Assembly (NCBI RefSeq): GCF_012641475.1
Contig: NZ_JABAIL010000011.1
Coordinates: forward strand, 107,384-171,383
Length of the DNA: 64,000 nt
Origin: Flammeovirga agarivorans
GTDB lineage: Bacteria; Bacteroidota; Bacteroidia; Cytophagales; Flammeovirgaceae
Direction of reading: 5' to 3'
Shown here: piece after piece, positions 39,801 to 48,396 of the stretch
Layout: each line of letters starts with the position of its first letter
Numbering within the stretch: the first letter of the stretch is position 1
The notes under the pieces: generated by a model
Database searches by the model: none
Told to the model about the DNA's origin: nothing
What the model saw: the letters and a program-made list of their open reading frames with translations, nothing else
Made by a program: the position numbers and the translations under genes

Positions 39801-40121
39801 AATACGACTTATGTTTCTCCTCAGAACTTTTTCCAAACAGGTACATCCAACGCCAAAGAGTTTAACTTATATGATGCTTCTTATGTGAAATTAAGACAAG
39901 TTTCGATTGGTTATAATATTCCTAAGAGCTTCTTAAAACGATTGAAAATTGAAGCAGCGAAAGTCTCTGCAGTAGGTAGAAACTTATGGATTATCTATCA
40001 AAACACACCACATGGTTTAGATCCAGAAGCAGCATCATATTCAGGAAATGGTCAAGGTATTGAGCTAGGTTCTTTACCACCAACATCTTCGTTAGGTCTT
40101 GATTTCAGAGTATCATTTTAA
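36873..40121 (+). CDS. SusC/RagA family TonB-dependent outer membrane transporter
   Basis: 1082 residues. Signal peptide (ends GILTAQ), then a carboxypeptidase-D-like domain (residues ~28-110, GVNVRVKGTNYGTITD), the TonB box region VVVTALGISRE (~114-124), the plug (GVQITGADSPTGTSRVVIRG and QPLYVVDGVPID), and a 22-strand barrel ending in GLDFRVSF, a proper C-terminal barrel signature. It imports oligosaccharides across the outer membrane using TonB energy. It heads an operon with the SusD-like gene (10-base gap), a GH99-like lipoprotein and GH92. Confidence 0.95.
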   Translation: MKLKLLFLLLMSLCSSGILTAQVEVEKRIITGQVFSEEDNISLPGVNVRVKGTNYGTITDITGNYSLNVDTGDTLVFSYIGMVSKEISIANQKVVDVSLEVEVEHLKEVVVTALGISREKESLSYATQGVEGESLTEVKQADVITNLAGRVAGVQITGADSPTGTSRVVIRGATSLTKDNQPLYVVDGVPIDSEGGDTGVSLAGGSDNIDYGGATSFINPEDIADIQVLKGANAAALYGSRAANGVIMITTKKSSSANESWGVTYGLNYQIREITQYPDFQNVYGAGSNTRVGSSQNHFDYETGLPDLYNFRRSWGAPMVGQEVLSYNGQVGTYDAQPNNIKDFFQRGRNITNNLTLQKKGEKGSLYLSYSNMDATDIIEGSNLQVRNTFNVRTTRKFTKYLEADVKVTYVSEKTTNRIQKNGSEKNPYNSFIYMHRNVKLEELSPWKDEFGNEIGQVEDFFNPYWAMNENKNEDTQERFLPVVSLKSKISKDLNVRVRVGGDVRMRKGYVFSNMGAALDPDGMYQMINRNTQVWNYEGFINYKKRFGKIDFFATAGASRFDKSIDFTNSVINTLIVPDVPSASNAATLPIVTQGVDNKRIHSVFATSSIGYNNVIYLDLSARNDWSSSLPEGHNSYFYPSLGTSFVFTNALDIGSSVLSFGKIRGSIAQVGNDTGFNELNNTFNYGGNYNGMAWVTNQTMLRNPDLRPETTNSWEIGSELKFFNNRISLDATYYNNRTYDQIIRIDLPSGAGYQTKMINAGEIQNRGVELTLGVSPVQTNNFQWDMMVNWSKNISKVNSLYKDPASGAELDRIEYRGYSTVSVNAEVGYPFGVIRGEKWLTDDEGNKLVSPDGLPIANPNQILGNAQPDWLGSINNSFRFKNFDLSFLIDVKMGGDLYSVSRSKAETWGNTANTVEGREDYWFSSIVLGENASERNGDGLYGTEYDDSERSKGILLDAYEAVQNPETGEWEKVGKNTTYVSPQNFFQTGTSNAKEFNLYDASYVKLRQVSIGYNIPKSFLKRLKIEAAKVSAVGRNLWIIYQNTPHGLDPEAASYSGNGQGIELGSLPPTSSLGLDFRVSF

Positions 40122-40131
40122 TTAGAAGAGC

Positions 40132-41856
40132 ATGTTTAAGAAATATATCAACAATATCATTATCGCAAGTGCAATTCTATGTAGTGCATCGAGTTGTACA
40201 CAAGACTTTGAGGAGTTAAATACCAACCCTCATGAGTTTCAGACTGCTACACCGGATGTATTGTTCCCTGGTGTTGTAAAAAAATCGTTGGATGTGGTGA
40301 AAGGTGATCCTGCCAATAAAATGTATTTACAATACTCACATTATACTACTGCAGGTGGAGGTCCTTACAATACTTATTGGTATTCTGATCCTCTAGGAGA
40401 AAGCTGGTGGGAAGATTTTTATACTCAATTGATTATGGATCTTCAGTCTATCATCGACCTTTATGGAGATAACCCAAGATATGTCAACCAAGTGGGTATG
40501 GCCAAAATTTATAAGTCATACTTGGCTTCTGTGATTTTAGGAACTTGGGGACCAATGCCTTACTCTGAAGCATGGCAACAAAAACTAAGTATTGGTTTTG
40601 ATAGTGAAGAAGAAGTTCTAGAAAGCTTATTAACGACACTTTCAGAAACGTATGAAGTAATGGAAACAGGAGAGGACACAATGGATGATCCTATTTTCCA
40701 TGGAGATATCGACAAGTGGAGAAAATTTGCGAATACATTATCGTTAAAATTAGCCTTACGTTACCAAAATATGGGTGCGAACATTACCGATTTTGGTAAG
40801 TTAGCAATGGAGAGAGAAGCTGATTTGATCGGTATGGAATCTGAATCAGTAGTTGCTGCATGGGGTACTCTGGAAGAAAACTGGAATTACTTCTACAGAG
40901 AATTCAGACACCAAAATAGTAGCAGTCAATTACAACGATTCAGTCACGTTTTCTATACACAACTTAGAGATCTAAAAGATCCAAGAGTTGAAGTATATGC
41001 ACAGGCTCCTGTTTTGGGATATACATTAAGAGATACTTTAACTACTCAAACAGATGAGAGAGTAGTGGTTGAATACAATGCACCTTTTGTAGGTAAACCA
41101 AAATCAACGACACCACATGATAATTGGGCGTTGACGGATCAACAAAATCCATATAGTGGTTTAGGAGATGATAGTTTCTCTGATATTTCAGAGAAGTATT
41201 ATGCAAAAGACTATGCTCCAACCATCTTAGGCTATGCTGAAACTTGTTTTATGAAAGCAGAGGCAAAATTACTTCACTGGGGTGGTGGACAATCTGCCGA
41301 GGCCTACTATAACGAAGGAATTAGAGCTTCATTTGCTCAGCATGAAATCTCTGAGAGTGTAGATACTTACCTAGAGAATGATGGAGTGAAATGGGGAACA
41401 AAGTCTGAAGGAGTTAGAGATTATAGATCTATTGTTACTGCAAAAGTTGAAAATGGTCCAATCGAACAAGTATTAGTTCAACGATGGATTGCAGGTTTCT
41501 TCCAAGGCTTTGATGCTTGGTGTTTAATTCGAAGAACAAACGGAATATTTGATCTGCCTCCTCATTTCAATTCAGATCAAAATGGTGTGGGACAAGCAAC
41601 GAATCTTCCGGAGAGAATTTTATTCCCTACAAAGGAGCAAAGGTTAAACACGAATGGATATTATCAAGGATTGGCTCATCTTGGTGGTGCTGATTTCTTA
41701 AATACAAGATTGAAATTATCAGTTCCAAAAAATTATAAAGATTGGGGAGCGATGAACCCTATCATGAATACCGATGTACTGAGATACTATTATGGTACGA
41801 CGCTAGAAGAATACGAAGCGGCAGGAATTGATTTTGAAATTATCGAGAGACTATAA
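40132..41856 (+). CDS. SusD/RagB family glycan-binding outer membrane lipoprotein (SusD_2-like)
   Basis: 574 residues. Lipobox SASS-C (Cys22). Typical SusD-type start CTQDFEELNTNPHEF, then a long helical TPR scaffold (TPDVLFPGVV, MYLQYSHYTTAGGG, RKFANTLSLKLALRYQNMG) and the late region ERILFPTKEQRLN. The pattern fits the SusD_2 branch. It forms the surface lid on SusC and binds the released glycan. It begins 10 bases after susC, an unmistakable SusCD pair. Confidence 0.93.
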   Translation: MFKKYINNIIIASAILCSASSCTQDFEELNTNPHEFQTATPDVLFPGVVKKSLDVVKGDPANKMYLQYSHYTTAGGGPYNTYWYSDPLGESWWEDFYTQLIMDLQSIIDLYGDNPRYVNQVGMAKIYKSYLASVILGTWGPMPYSEAWQQKLSIGFDSEEEVLESLLTTLSETYEVMETGEDTMDDPIFHGDIDKWRKFANTLSLKLALRYQNMGANITDFGKLAMEREADLIGMESESVVAAWGTLEENWNYFYREFRHQNSSSQLQRFSHVFYTQLRDLKDPRVEVYAQAPVLGYTLRDTLTTQTDERVVVEYNAPFVGKPKSTTPHDNWALTDQQNPYSGLGDDSFSDISEKYYAKDYAPTILGYAETCFMKAEAKLLHWGGGQSAEAYYNEGIRASFAQHEISESVDTYLENDGVKWGTKSEGVRDYRSIVTAKVENGPIEQVLVQRWIAGFFQGFDAWCLIRRTNGIFDLPPHFNSDQNGVGQATNLPERILFPTKEQRLNTNGYYQGLAHLGGADFLNTRLKLSVPKNYKDWGAMNPIMNTDVLRYYYGTTLEEYEAAGIDFEIIERL

Positions 41857-41866
41857 CATCTGACTT

Positions 41867-42928
41867 ATGAAAAATATATATAAACTTAGCCTTATCTGTG
41901 TTTTTGCATTTTTTGGAATATCATGTGAACCAGAAAATGAAACAATCGAAGAGCATCCTCTAAGTCAGGAAATTGAAGAAATTCCAGTGACACAAGATTA
42001 CTTGGTTGGGGCACTTTATACTCAAAATAAATGGAATCCAGCTATAGAAGAAGTACCATTGGCAGGGCAATATGAAAACGGAGATGCTACAGCAATGAAA
42101 CAGCATATAGAATGGGCCACAACAGGAGGTGTAGATTTCTTTATGTTTAGTTTTAGAGAGTCTTCAAACTCTTTGGATGTAAGCATGATCGAAGCTTTTA
42201 GAGAGCAGAATACTGAGAAAACAATGAACTTCTCTATCCGTTTAAATATCGGACCTTTCAATTTGGATGAAGACAATACCTTGGAAGATATTGGTAGAGT
42301 AGATGATTTGATAGAGATTTTCCAACAAATGATTCCTTACTTTCAAGATTCTACTTACCAGAAAATTGATGGTAAATACTTAGTAAGTATCATTGGAGCA
42401 CATAACGTACATTGTAATGATCTACAGGATGTATACCGTCAGATCAGAGAAACAATGAGTGCTGAAGGATATGAACTGTATCTTTTAGGTGAACAAGGAA
42501 ATGGTTGGGTGCCTCCAGCTAGATTTTCGATGTTTTATGAAAATGCTCTAGACGCAGTTTCATTCACAACCATGTTCAACGACAACTATTATGACCGTTA
42601 TTCTGCATTTCCACAATACTTGGACTTGCATTGGGATTATAGTAAAGACTATTACATGAATGAAAAAGGTGGAATAGAATGGGTACCTACGGTAGCACCA
42701 TCTTTCGATCCATTAATTGCTAAGCCGACGAGTACTTCTTACAAACATGAAAGAAAGGATCAATACTTTAAAGATGTATTGAATGTGGCAAAGAAAAATA
42801 TTGGCTCCTCTCGCTTAATGATTATCAACTCATTCAATGATTGGGAAGATGATACACAATTAGAGCCTGGAGAGAGTTACGGAACGACTTCTTTAGAAAT
42901 ACTTAGACAACAAACTAAGGTCAACTAA
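41867..42928 (+). CDS. GH99-like lipoprotein (putative endo-alpha-mannosidase fold)
   Basis: 353 residues. Lipobox FGIS-C (Cys20). Mature protein is a TIM barrel of the GH99/WbsX type: YLVGALYTQNKW at the start, AMKQHIEWATTGGVDFFMF in the early barrel, and SFNDWEDDTQLEP near the end, the family's conserved W-x-E-x-T-x-L-E-P signature in slightly altered form. GH99 enzymes cleave internal alpha-1,2-mannosidic bonds with retention. Position 10 bases after susD suggests a surface enzyme cutting the polymer before uptake. Activity remains an inference because the signature is not canonical. Confidence 0.75.
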   Translation: MKNIYKLSLICVFAFFGISCEPENETIEEHPLSQEIEEIPVTQDYLVGALYTQNKWNPAIEEVPLAGQYENGDATAMKQHIEWATTGGVDFFMFSFRESSNSLDVSMIEAFREQNTEKTMNFSIRLNIGPFNLDEDNTLEDIGRVDDLIEIFQQMIPYFQDSTYQKIDGKYLVSIIGAHNVHCNDLQDVYRQIRETMSAEGYELYLLGEQGNGWVPPARFSMFYENALDAVSFTTMFNDNYYDRYSAFPQYLDLHWDYSKDYYMNEKGGIEWVPTVAPSFDPLIAKPTSTSYKHERKDQYFKDVLNVAKKNIGSSRLMIINSFNDWEDDTQLEPGESYGTTSLEILRQQTKVN

Positions 42929-42956
42929 AACTTCAATCTGAAATCAAAATATTAAA

Positions 42957-45242
42957 ATGAAAATAACGAATTTATTGGTTCTGGCACTCCTTTGTATGGG
43001 GTGTCAGAAATATAGTACTGTTGGTAAAGAAGAACTATCAGATAAGCTTTCTTATGTCGATCCTTTTGTAGGAACGGGATACCATGGGCATACTTTTCCG
43101 GGAGCAACAACACCAAACGGAATGGTACAATTAAGTCCAGATACTCGTTTTATTGGTTGGGATGCATGTGGAGGATACCATTATTCTGATTCTTCAATTA
43201 TCGGGTTTTCACACACTCATCTTTCAGGAACAGGTATTGGTGATTTAGGGGATGTGCTTATTATGCCTTTTACAGGTGAGGTACATACACAATATGGTGA
43301 TGCAGAAAATCCAGATTCGGGATATAGATCGCGTTTTGATCATGATAATGAATCAGCTGAACCGGGATACTATAGCGTTCTTTTGAAGGACTATAATATT
43401 AAAGCAGAATTAACGGCTTCAACAAGAGTAGGCTTTCATCAATATACATACCCTGAAACAGAAAATGCAGGAATGATTCTTGACTTAACAACGGGTATTG
43501 CGAACAACAAGAACTTAGAGAATACAATTAAAATCATTAGTGATACTGAGATTGTTGGTGTAAAAAGCACAAAAGGTTGGGCAAGAAAACAACATGTTTA
43601 CTTCTATGCTAAGTTCAATAAACCATTTAGATATACTCTTTATGGTAATGACAAAGTAGTAGAAGGAAAAACATATACAGGTAAACACGGAAAAGCAGTA
43701 CTACAATTTGCTACTTCAGAAGCAGAAAAAGTACAAGTGAAAGTAGGTATTAGTAGTGTAGATATCGATGGTGCAAAAAACAACCTAGAAAAGGAAATAA
43801 ACCATTGGGATTTCGCTCAAGTAAAAACAGAAGCATCGGGAAGATGGTCAGAGAAAATTGCTCTGATAGATGCAAACAGTAAAAATGAAGAAAACTTGAA
43901 GATATTTTATTCTTCAATGTATCATTCATTTATAGCTCCTATGACGTTCTCAGATGTAGATGGACGATACAGAACTATTGACCAACAAATTAAAAAAGAT
44001 ACTCAGAATACTGCTTACACTGTATTTTCTCTTTGGGATACTTTTAGAGGTCTTCACCCATTAATGACGATCATTCAGCCTTCACAAAACCAAGGATACA
44101 TCCGTTCGTTATTAAAAAAATATGATGAAGGTGGATTACTTCCAAAGTGGGAACTAATGGGAAATTATACTGGAACAATGATTGGATATCATGCGGTACC
44201 CGTTATTGTAGATGCATATATGAAAGGGGCTAGAGACTTTGATGTTGAAAAAGCTTTTCAAGCGATGCTAGAAGCAAGTCAGTACAACGAAGGCAAAGAG
44301 TTTGTCGCTTATGATCCTGTCGTAAAGGAAAAAATGATGCCTATGGGCAAATATTATAATCAAACCTTAGGTTATATCCCTGCAGACAAAGAAAATGAAT
44401 CTGTTTCTAAAGCATTAGAGTATGCTTACAATGATTACTGTATTGCTGTTATGGCCAAAGATCTTGGTAAAATGGAGATCCATAAAAAATACATGGAACG
44501 TTCGAAAAGATACCAAAAATACTATGATCCAAAAACAGGTTTTATGCGTGGCAAATTAAGTACCGGAGGTTGGAGAGAGCCATTTGATCCGAAGTTTAGT
44601 CAACATAGAAAAGATGATTATACGGAAGGCAACGCATACCAATGGAGTTGGTTTGTACCGCATGATGTAGAAGGATTAAAAGACCTAATGGGAGGGGAGA
44701 CTTATTTCGAAGAAAAATTAGACTCTTTATTTACTACAAGTTCACAATTAGCAGGTGAACATGCGAGTGCAGATATTACAGGTATGGTTGGTCAGTATGC
44801 TCATGGTAATGAACCAAGTCATCATATTGCTTACATGTATAACTATATCAATGAACCTCATAAAACGCAGTATATGGCAGACTACTTACTTCAAAATCAT
44901 TATTCTGCTACACCAGAAGGAATAATTGGTAATGAAGATTGTGGTCAGATGTCTGCTTGGTACATTTTAAGTAGTATCGGTTTTTATCCAGTATGTCCAA
45001 GTGAAACGACTTATGCTATCGGTAGACCATTGTTTGATAGCGTTAGTATTCAATTAGAAAACGGTAAAAACTTCACTGTAAAGACGATCAACAATAAAAT
45101 TGAAAATAAGTACATCAAGAAAATCACACTTGATGGGGTGGATTTGAAAAAGCCTTTTATAGATCATAGTGATATCATGGAAGGGAAGACACTAGAAGTA
45201 ACGATGACTGATGAACCTATGACAGAAAATATCTTTATGTAA
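42957..45242 (+). CDS. GH92 family exo-alpha-mannosidase, lipoprotein
   Basis: 761 residues. Lipobox LCMG-C (Cys16). Hallmark GH92 start YVDPFVGTGYHGHTFPGA, SPDTRFIGWDACGGYHY and GFSHTHLSGTGIGDLGD, then the (alpha/alpha)6 domain with HGNEPSHHIAYMYNY (general-acid Glu) and GNEDCGQMSAWYILSS (general-base acids). Calcium-dependent inverting removal of terminal alpha-mannose is predicted. Fourth gene of the susC operon. With GH47 and GH99-like proteins it defines the alpha-mannoside target of the PUL. Linkage specificity (1,2/1,3/1,4/1,6) is not readable. Confidence 0.94.
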   Translation: MKITNLLVLALLCMGCQKYSTVGKEELSDKLSYVDPFVGTGYHGHTFPGATTPNGMVQLSPDTRFIGWDACGGYHYSDSSIIGFSHTHLSGTGIGDLGDVLIMPFTGEVHTQYGDAENPDSGYRSRFDHDNESAEPGYYSVLLKDYNIKAELTASTRVGFHQYTYPETENAGMILDLTTGIANNKNLENTIKIISDTEIVGVKSTKGWARKQHVYFYAKFNKPFRYTLYGNDKVVEGKTYTGKHGKAVLQFATSEAEKVQVKVGISSVDIDGAKNNLEKEINHWDFAQVKTEASGRWSEKIALIDANSKNEENLKIFYSSMYHSFIAPMTFSDVDGRYRTIDQQIKKDTQNTAYTVFSLWDTFRGLHPLMTIIQPSQNQGYIRSLLKKYDEGGLLPKWELMGNYTGTMIGYHAVPVIVDAYMKGARDFDVEKAFQAMLEASQYNEGKEFVAYDPVVKEKMMPMGKYYNQTLGYIPADKENESVSKALEYAYNDYCIAVMAKDLGKMEIHKKYMERSKRYQKYYDPKTGFMRGKLSTGGWREPFDPKFSQHRKDDYTEGNAYQWSWFVPHDVEGLKDLMGGETYFEEKLDSLFTTSSQLAGEHASADITGMVGQYAHGNEPSHHIAYMYNYINEPHKTQYMADYLLQNHYSATPEGIIGNEDCGQMSAWYILSSIGFYPVCPSETTYAIGRPLFDSVSIQLENGKNFTVKTINNKIENKYIKKITLDGVDLKKPFIDHSDIMEGKTLEVTMTDEPMTENIFM

Positions 45243-45623
45243 ATAATAAATTATTCACTTCCACCCATTAGTTAGTAGCAATGGATGGAAGTGAATATCA
45301 CTTTGACTTAAATATAAATACCATGTATCGTAACACTATTACTAATGCTATAATACCGAATTTGGAAAGAAAATCACATACATTTGAGATTACTGTTTTC
45401 AACCAAAAAGAGCATGATAAATAAGGTGAAATAGCCTCTCAATGAGATAATTTGTTTAAACAAAAGAAAATTGTTGTTGGTTTTTTAAATTCATTATGAA
45501 TTTACATTTCAAATGACTACTTTTCTGAAAGAAAGAATATTAGTTGAATAAAAATCTATCTACGCACTGACCACTTCATTGAGTTACTTATTTTTTAATC
45601 TTTACTAAACAGGTTGCATTTAT
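45243..45623. other. Intergenic region before the membrane regulator
   Basis: 381 bases without a gene. ATTCACTTCCA (from 45253) pairs with TGGAAGTGAAT (to 45296) in a long hairpin 10 bases after the GH92 stop, a likely end of the susC operon although the T-run is weak. TACATTTG at 45379-45386 is a perfect TAnnTTTG but its -33 partner is not clear. Importantly, no TTAAT-N6-TTAAT repeat is present here, so the regulator gene does not seem to be part of its own regulon. Confidence 0.55.
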
Positions 45624-48275
45624 ATGAGAAAGTATTTTTACTTTTTACTCACTTTACTAGTTTTTGCCTTCCATTCTGTTGTCAGTCAACCCGCTGGTTT
45701 ACAATTTGGTAGCCACGAATCATTAATTGATCAACGTACTGGTCTAAAATTAATGGATGGTAAGAAATTAAATGTAAATGAGGAATTAGAACTGACTGTC
45801 GATGTATTTTTTAATAGATCACCGAAACACTACTTTGGTTATATCTTAAGAATAATAGATGATAGTCATCGGAACATCGATATTGTATATAATTACAAGT
45901 CGAATAGGTTTAATGATTTCAGTATTATCTACGACCATCAATTAACGCCTATAAAATTTAACTACAAAAACAGAAGAAACGCATTAAATAAAAAGTGGAG
46001 GAAACTTAAGTTTAAATTAGACGTCAAGAACAATGAAATTTCTTTGAGCCTTGACGATAGAACTTATTCTTACAAAGTAGAGAATGGGATTCCTCCAATG
46101 AAAGGACTGAAATTTTATTTTGGTGCCAATAATAACCCTTATTTTAAGGCACATGATGTGCCTCCAATGACCCTGAAAAATCTTCAAATTACTTCTGATA
46201 ACACTGGGTACACTTGGCCTCTAGACGAGAAAGAAGGTGAAGTGGCACATTGTAAAGATAATCCCGAGTACAATGGTAAAGTGATGCACCCAATTTGGGT
46301 AAAACAGACTCATTCAAAATGGGATGCTTCTTTTAATGAAACAATTCAATCAGGTTTATACTGTTTCTTAGAGAATGGGTCAGGTATGTACTTTGTTAAG
46401 GATAAAAACTTATACCGCCATGACTTTCAAACCTCAGAAACAAAGAAGGTAGGTCCTTTCGCAATCGACCTAAAATCAGATGTACGTAATCGTTTAGTAA
46501 AGAATGGGAATAAACTATTGGTGTATAACCTCAAAAAAGATTTTGTTTATTCTTATGATATTAAAAGCCAAAAGTTTGAAAAGTTTAGTGCAGATTATCC
46601 AATAAGTCAAACAGCAACACACCATGCTCAGTGGTTTGATAAGAACAATAAATCAATTATGATTTTTGGTGGTTATGGCAATCATGAATTCAATAGCCAT
46701 TTTACAAAATACGATATAGAGAAAAATAATTATACCGATATCAATGTAACAGGTGATAAAATCACCCCTAGGTATTACACCGGTGTCGGCTATGGCAAAA
46801 AAGGGCATGTATATTTATTTGGTGGATATGGGAGTGTATCAGGGCAGCAAATTATTAATCCTGAAAACTTCTATGACCTGTATGAGTTCAATGAAAATAC
46901 ATCAACATTAAAGAAAGTATTTACTTGGGATACTCCATCAGATTCTTTTGTTTCTGCAAGGTCAGTAGTTGTTGATACTACTGATAATCAATTGTATGCT
47001 CTGACTTTTGATAACCATAAGTTTAAAAACGAAATTACCCTAAGAAATTATGATCTAGCTTCTGGAGAAATGAAAATATTCCCCGTGGCTATTCCTTTTA
47101 ATTTTAGTGATTTAAAAACGGTTGTGGACCTTACTTTTGATACTCAATACCAGAAGCTATATGCTATTTTAATTGAGAAAGTAGGGGTAGAATCACAGAT
47201 AAAAGTGTTCTCATTAAATTTAATGGGAGGATTTTATATTCCAGAATTACCAAAAGAGACTGCAGAAATTGTGGCTGTTGAGGATGAGCCTGCATCATGG
47301 AACCTAGTTCTATTTATGGCGACCTTCTCTCTACTAATGGTAGGTGTTGTTATCTGGAGAAAATCTAGAAAAACAATTGAGGATAAGACTGAAGAGTCGT
47401 CTCAAACTACAACGGTGATTGAAAAAACTGAGTCGGCATCTTCGGATGTTTTAGCTACCAAAGAAGAACCAAAACCAAAGTCTGAACCTGTTGTAGAAAC
47501 CGTTACAATTGAGGAGCCTGTTAAAGTCCAACCACCGAAAGTAAAGAAATCAACTATTAACTTCTTTGGAGGTTTTAGAATCTTTGATAGTACTGGAAAA
47601 GACATCTCTAATGAATTTACTCCACTAATTAAGCAGTTGTTTATCTTGATTACCATCTCACAATATATTAATGGTAGAGGTGTCTCAGCAGATAAAATGA
47701 TAAAACTGTTTTGGTATGATATGCCATTGAGTAAGGCAAGAAACAATAGAGGAGTAAACCTTACCAAATTAAGAAGGTTATGTAAAACCATAGGTGAGGT
47801 TAAGTTTTTGAAAGATGCTGATTTCTGGAAGTTAGAAATTGGAGAGGAAGTGAATATTCCTTTCTTCGAATTGAAAGAATTATTAGTAAAACCTCAATCA
47901 CGAGAAACGTTATTGAAAATATTAGAGATTCTTGATACAGGTAAGTTACTATTAGGTACGGATTACGAGTGGATGGAAGAGATGAAGGCTGAAATCGTCA
48001 ATCATCTAATCGAAACGTTGTATGGATACCTTACTTCATCAGAAGTGAAACTATCTAATCAGGAAAAACTAAAAATTAGTGATACTATTTTACAATATGA
48101 CCATATCCATGAAGAAGCTACTTTGATTAAATGTCAACTGCTTTCTTCACAAGGAATGCATAGCGTAGCAAAAGATATTTTCAATAAGTTCAAGGATGAA
48201 TATGAATCGATTTACGATGAAAAATTCGATATGCATTACAATGAATTCTTGAGAGAAATGGGAAATACCTATTAA
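45624..48275 (+). CDS. Transmembrane regulator: lectin-like/Kelch sensor, TM helix, SARP/PhoB-type winged helix with activator domain
   Basis: 883 residues. Signal peptide (ends VVSQ). Residues ~22-205 are beta-rich and LamG/concanavalin-like (ISLSLDDRTYSYKV, GLKFYFGANNNPYF). Residues ~230-540 are Kelch-type propeller blades, including MIFGGYGNHEFNSHFTKYD and HVYLFGGYGSVSGQQ. One membrane helix at 559-578 (WNLVLFMATFSLLMVGVVIW), then a Pro/Glu/Lys-rich linker. Residues ~643-740 match a SARP/OmpR-type winged helix (INFFGGFRIFD, SADKMIKLFWYDMPLSKARN, LTKLRRLC), followed by an all-helical bacterial activator (BTAD/TPR-like) domain to the end. No kinase, receiver or ECF partner is present, so it appears to be a one-component sensor acting straight on DNA. 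Its own terminator and promoter make it monocistronic in the centre of the PUL. Domain calls are by pattern only. Confidence 0.78.
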   Translation: MRKYFYFLLTLLVFAFHSVVSQPAGLQFGSHESLIDQRTGLKLMDGKKLNVNEELELTVDVFFNRSPKHYFGYILRIIDDSHRNIDIVYNYKSNRFNDFSIIYDHQLTPIKFNYKNRRNALNKKWRKLKFKLDVKNNEISLSLDDRTYSYKVENGIPPMKGLKFYFGANNNPYFKAHDVPPMTLKNLQITSDNTGYTWPLDEKEGEVAHCKDNPEYNGKVMHPIWVKQTHSKWDASFNETIQSGLYCFLENGSGMYFVKDKNLYRHDFQTSETKKVGPFAIDLKSDVRNRLVKNGNKLLVYNLKKDFVYSYDIKSQKFEKFSADYPISQTATHHAQWFDKNNKSIMIFGGYGNHEFNSHFTKYDIEKNNYTDINVTGDKITPRYYTGVGYGKKGHVYLFGGYGSVSGQQIINPENFYDLYEFNENTSTLKKVFTWDTPSDSFVSARSVVVDTTDNQLYALTFDNHKFKNEITLRNYDLASGEMKIFPVAIPFNFSDLKTVVDLTFDTQYQKLYAILIEKVGVESQIKVFSLNLMGGFYIPELPKETAEIVAVEDEPASWNLVLFMATFSLLMVGVVIWRKSRKTIEDKTEESSQTTTVIEKTESASSDVLATKEEPKPKSEPVVETVTIEEPVKVQPPKVKKSTINFFGGFRIFDSTGKDISNEFTPLIKQLFILITISQYINGRGVSADKMIKLFWYDMPLSKARNNRGVNLTKLRRLCKTIGEVKFLKDADFWKLEIGEEVNIPFFELKELLVKPQSRETLLKILEILDTGKLLLGTDYEWMEEMKAEIVNHLIETLYGYLTSSEVKLSNQEKLKISDTILQYDHIHEEATLIKCQLLSSQGMHSVAKDIFNKFKDEYESIYDEKFDMHYNEFLREMGNTY

Positions 48276-48302
48276 AAGATAAACTTATACTCAACAGAGC
48301 GT

Positions 48303-48345
48303 AAAAAAGATGTTGAATCGTTTCGTTGATTCAACATCTTTTTTT
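48303..48345 (+). terminator. Rho-independent terminator
   Basis: AAAAAAGATGTTGAATC pairs perfectly with GATTCAACATCTTTTTTT, a 17-bp stem with an 8-base loop. It ends the regulator gene. Confidence 0.95.
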
Positions 48346-48396
48346 ATGAACAATATCCTAAATTGAAAACATTGAATATTATGCTGTATCAATTCA

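Noticed and set aside
47402-47791. 129-codon minus-strand frame inside the membrane regulator gene
   Set aside because: It is antisense to the linker and winged-helix region; no features of a real protein.
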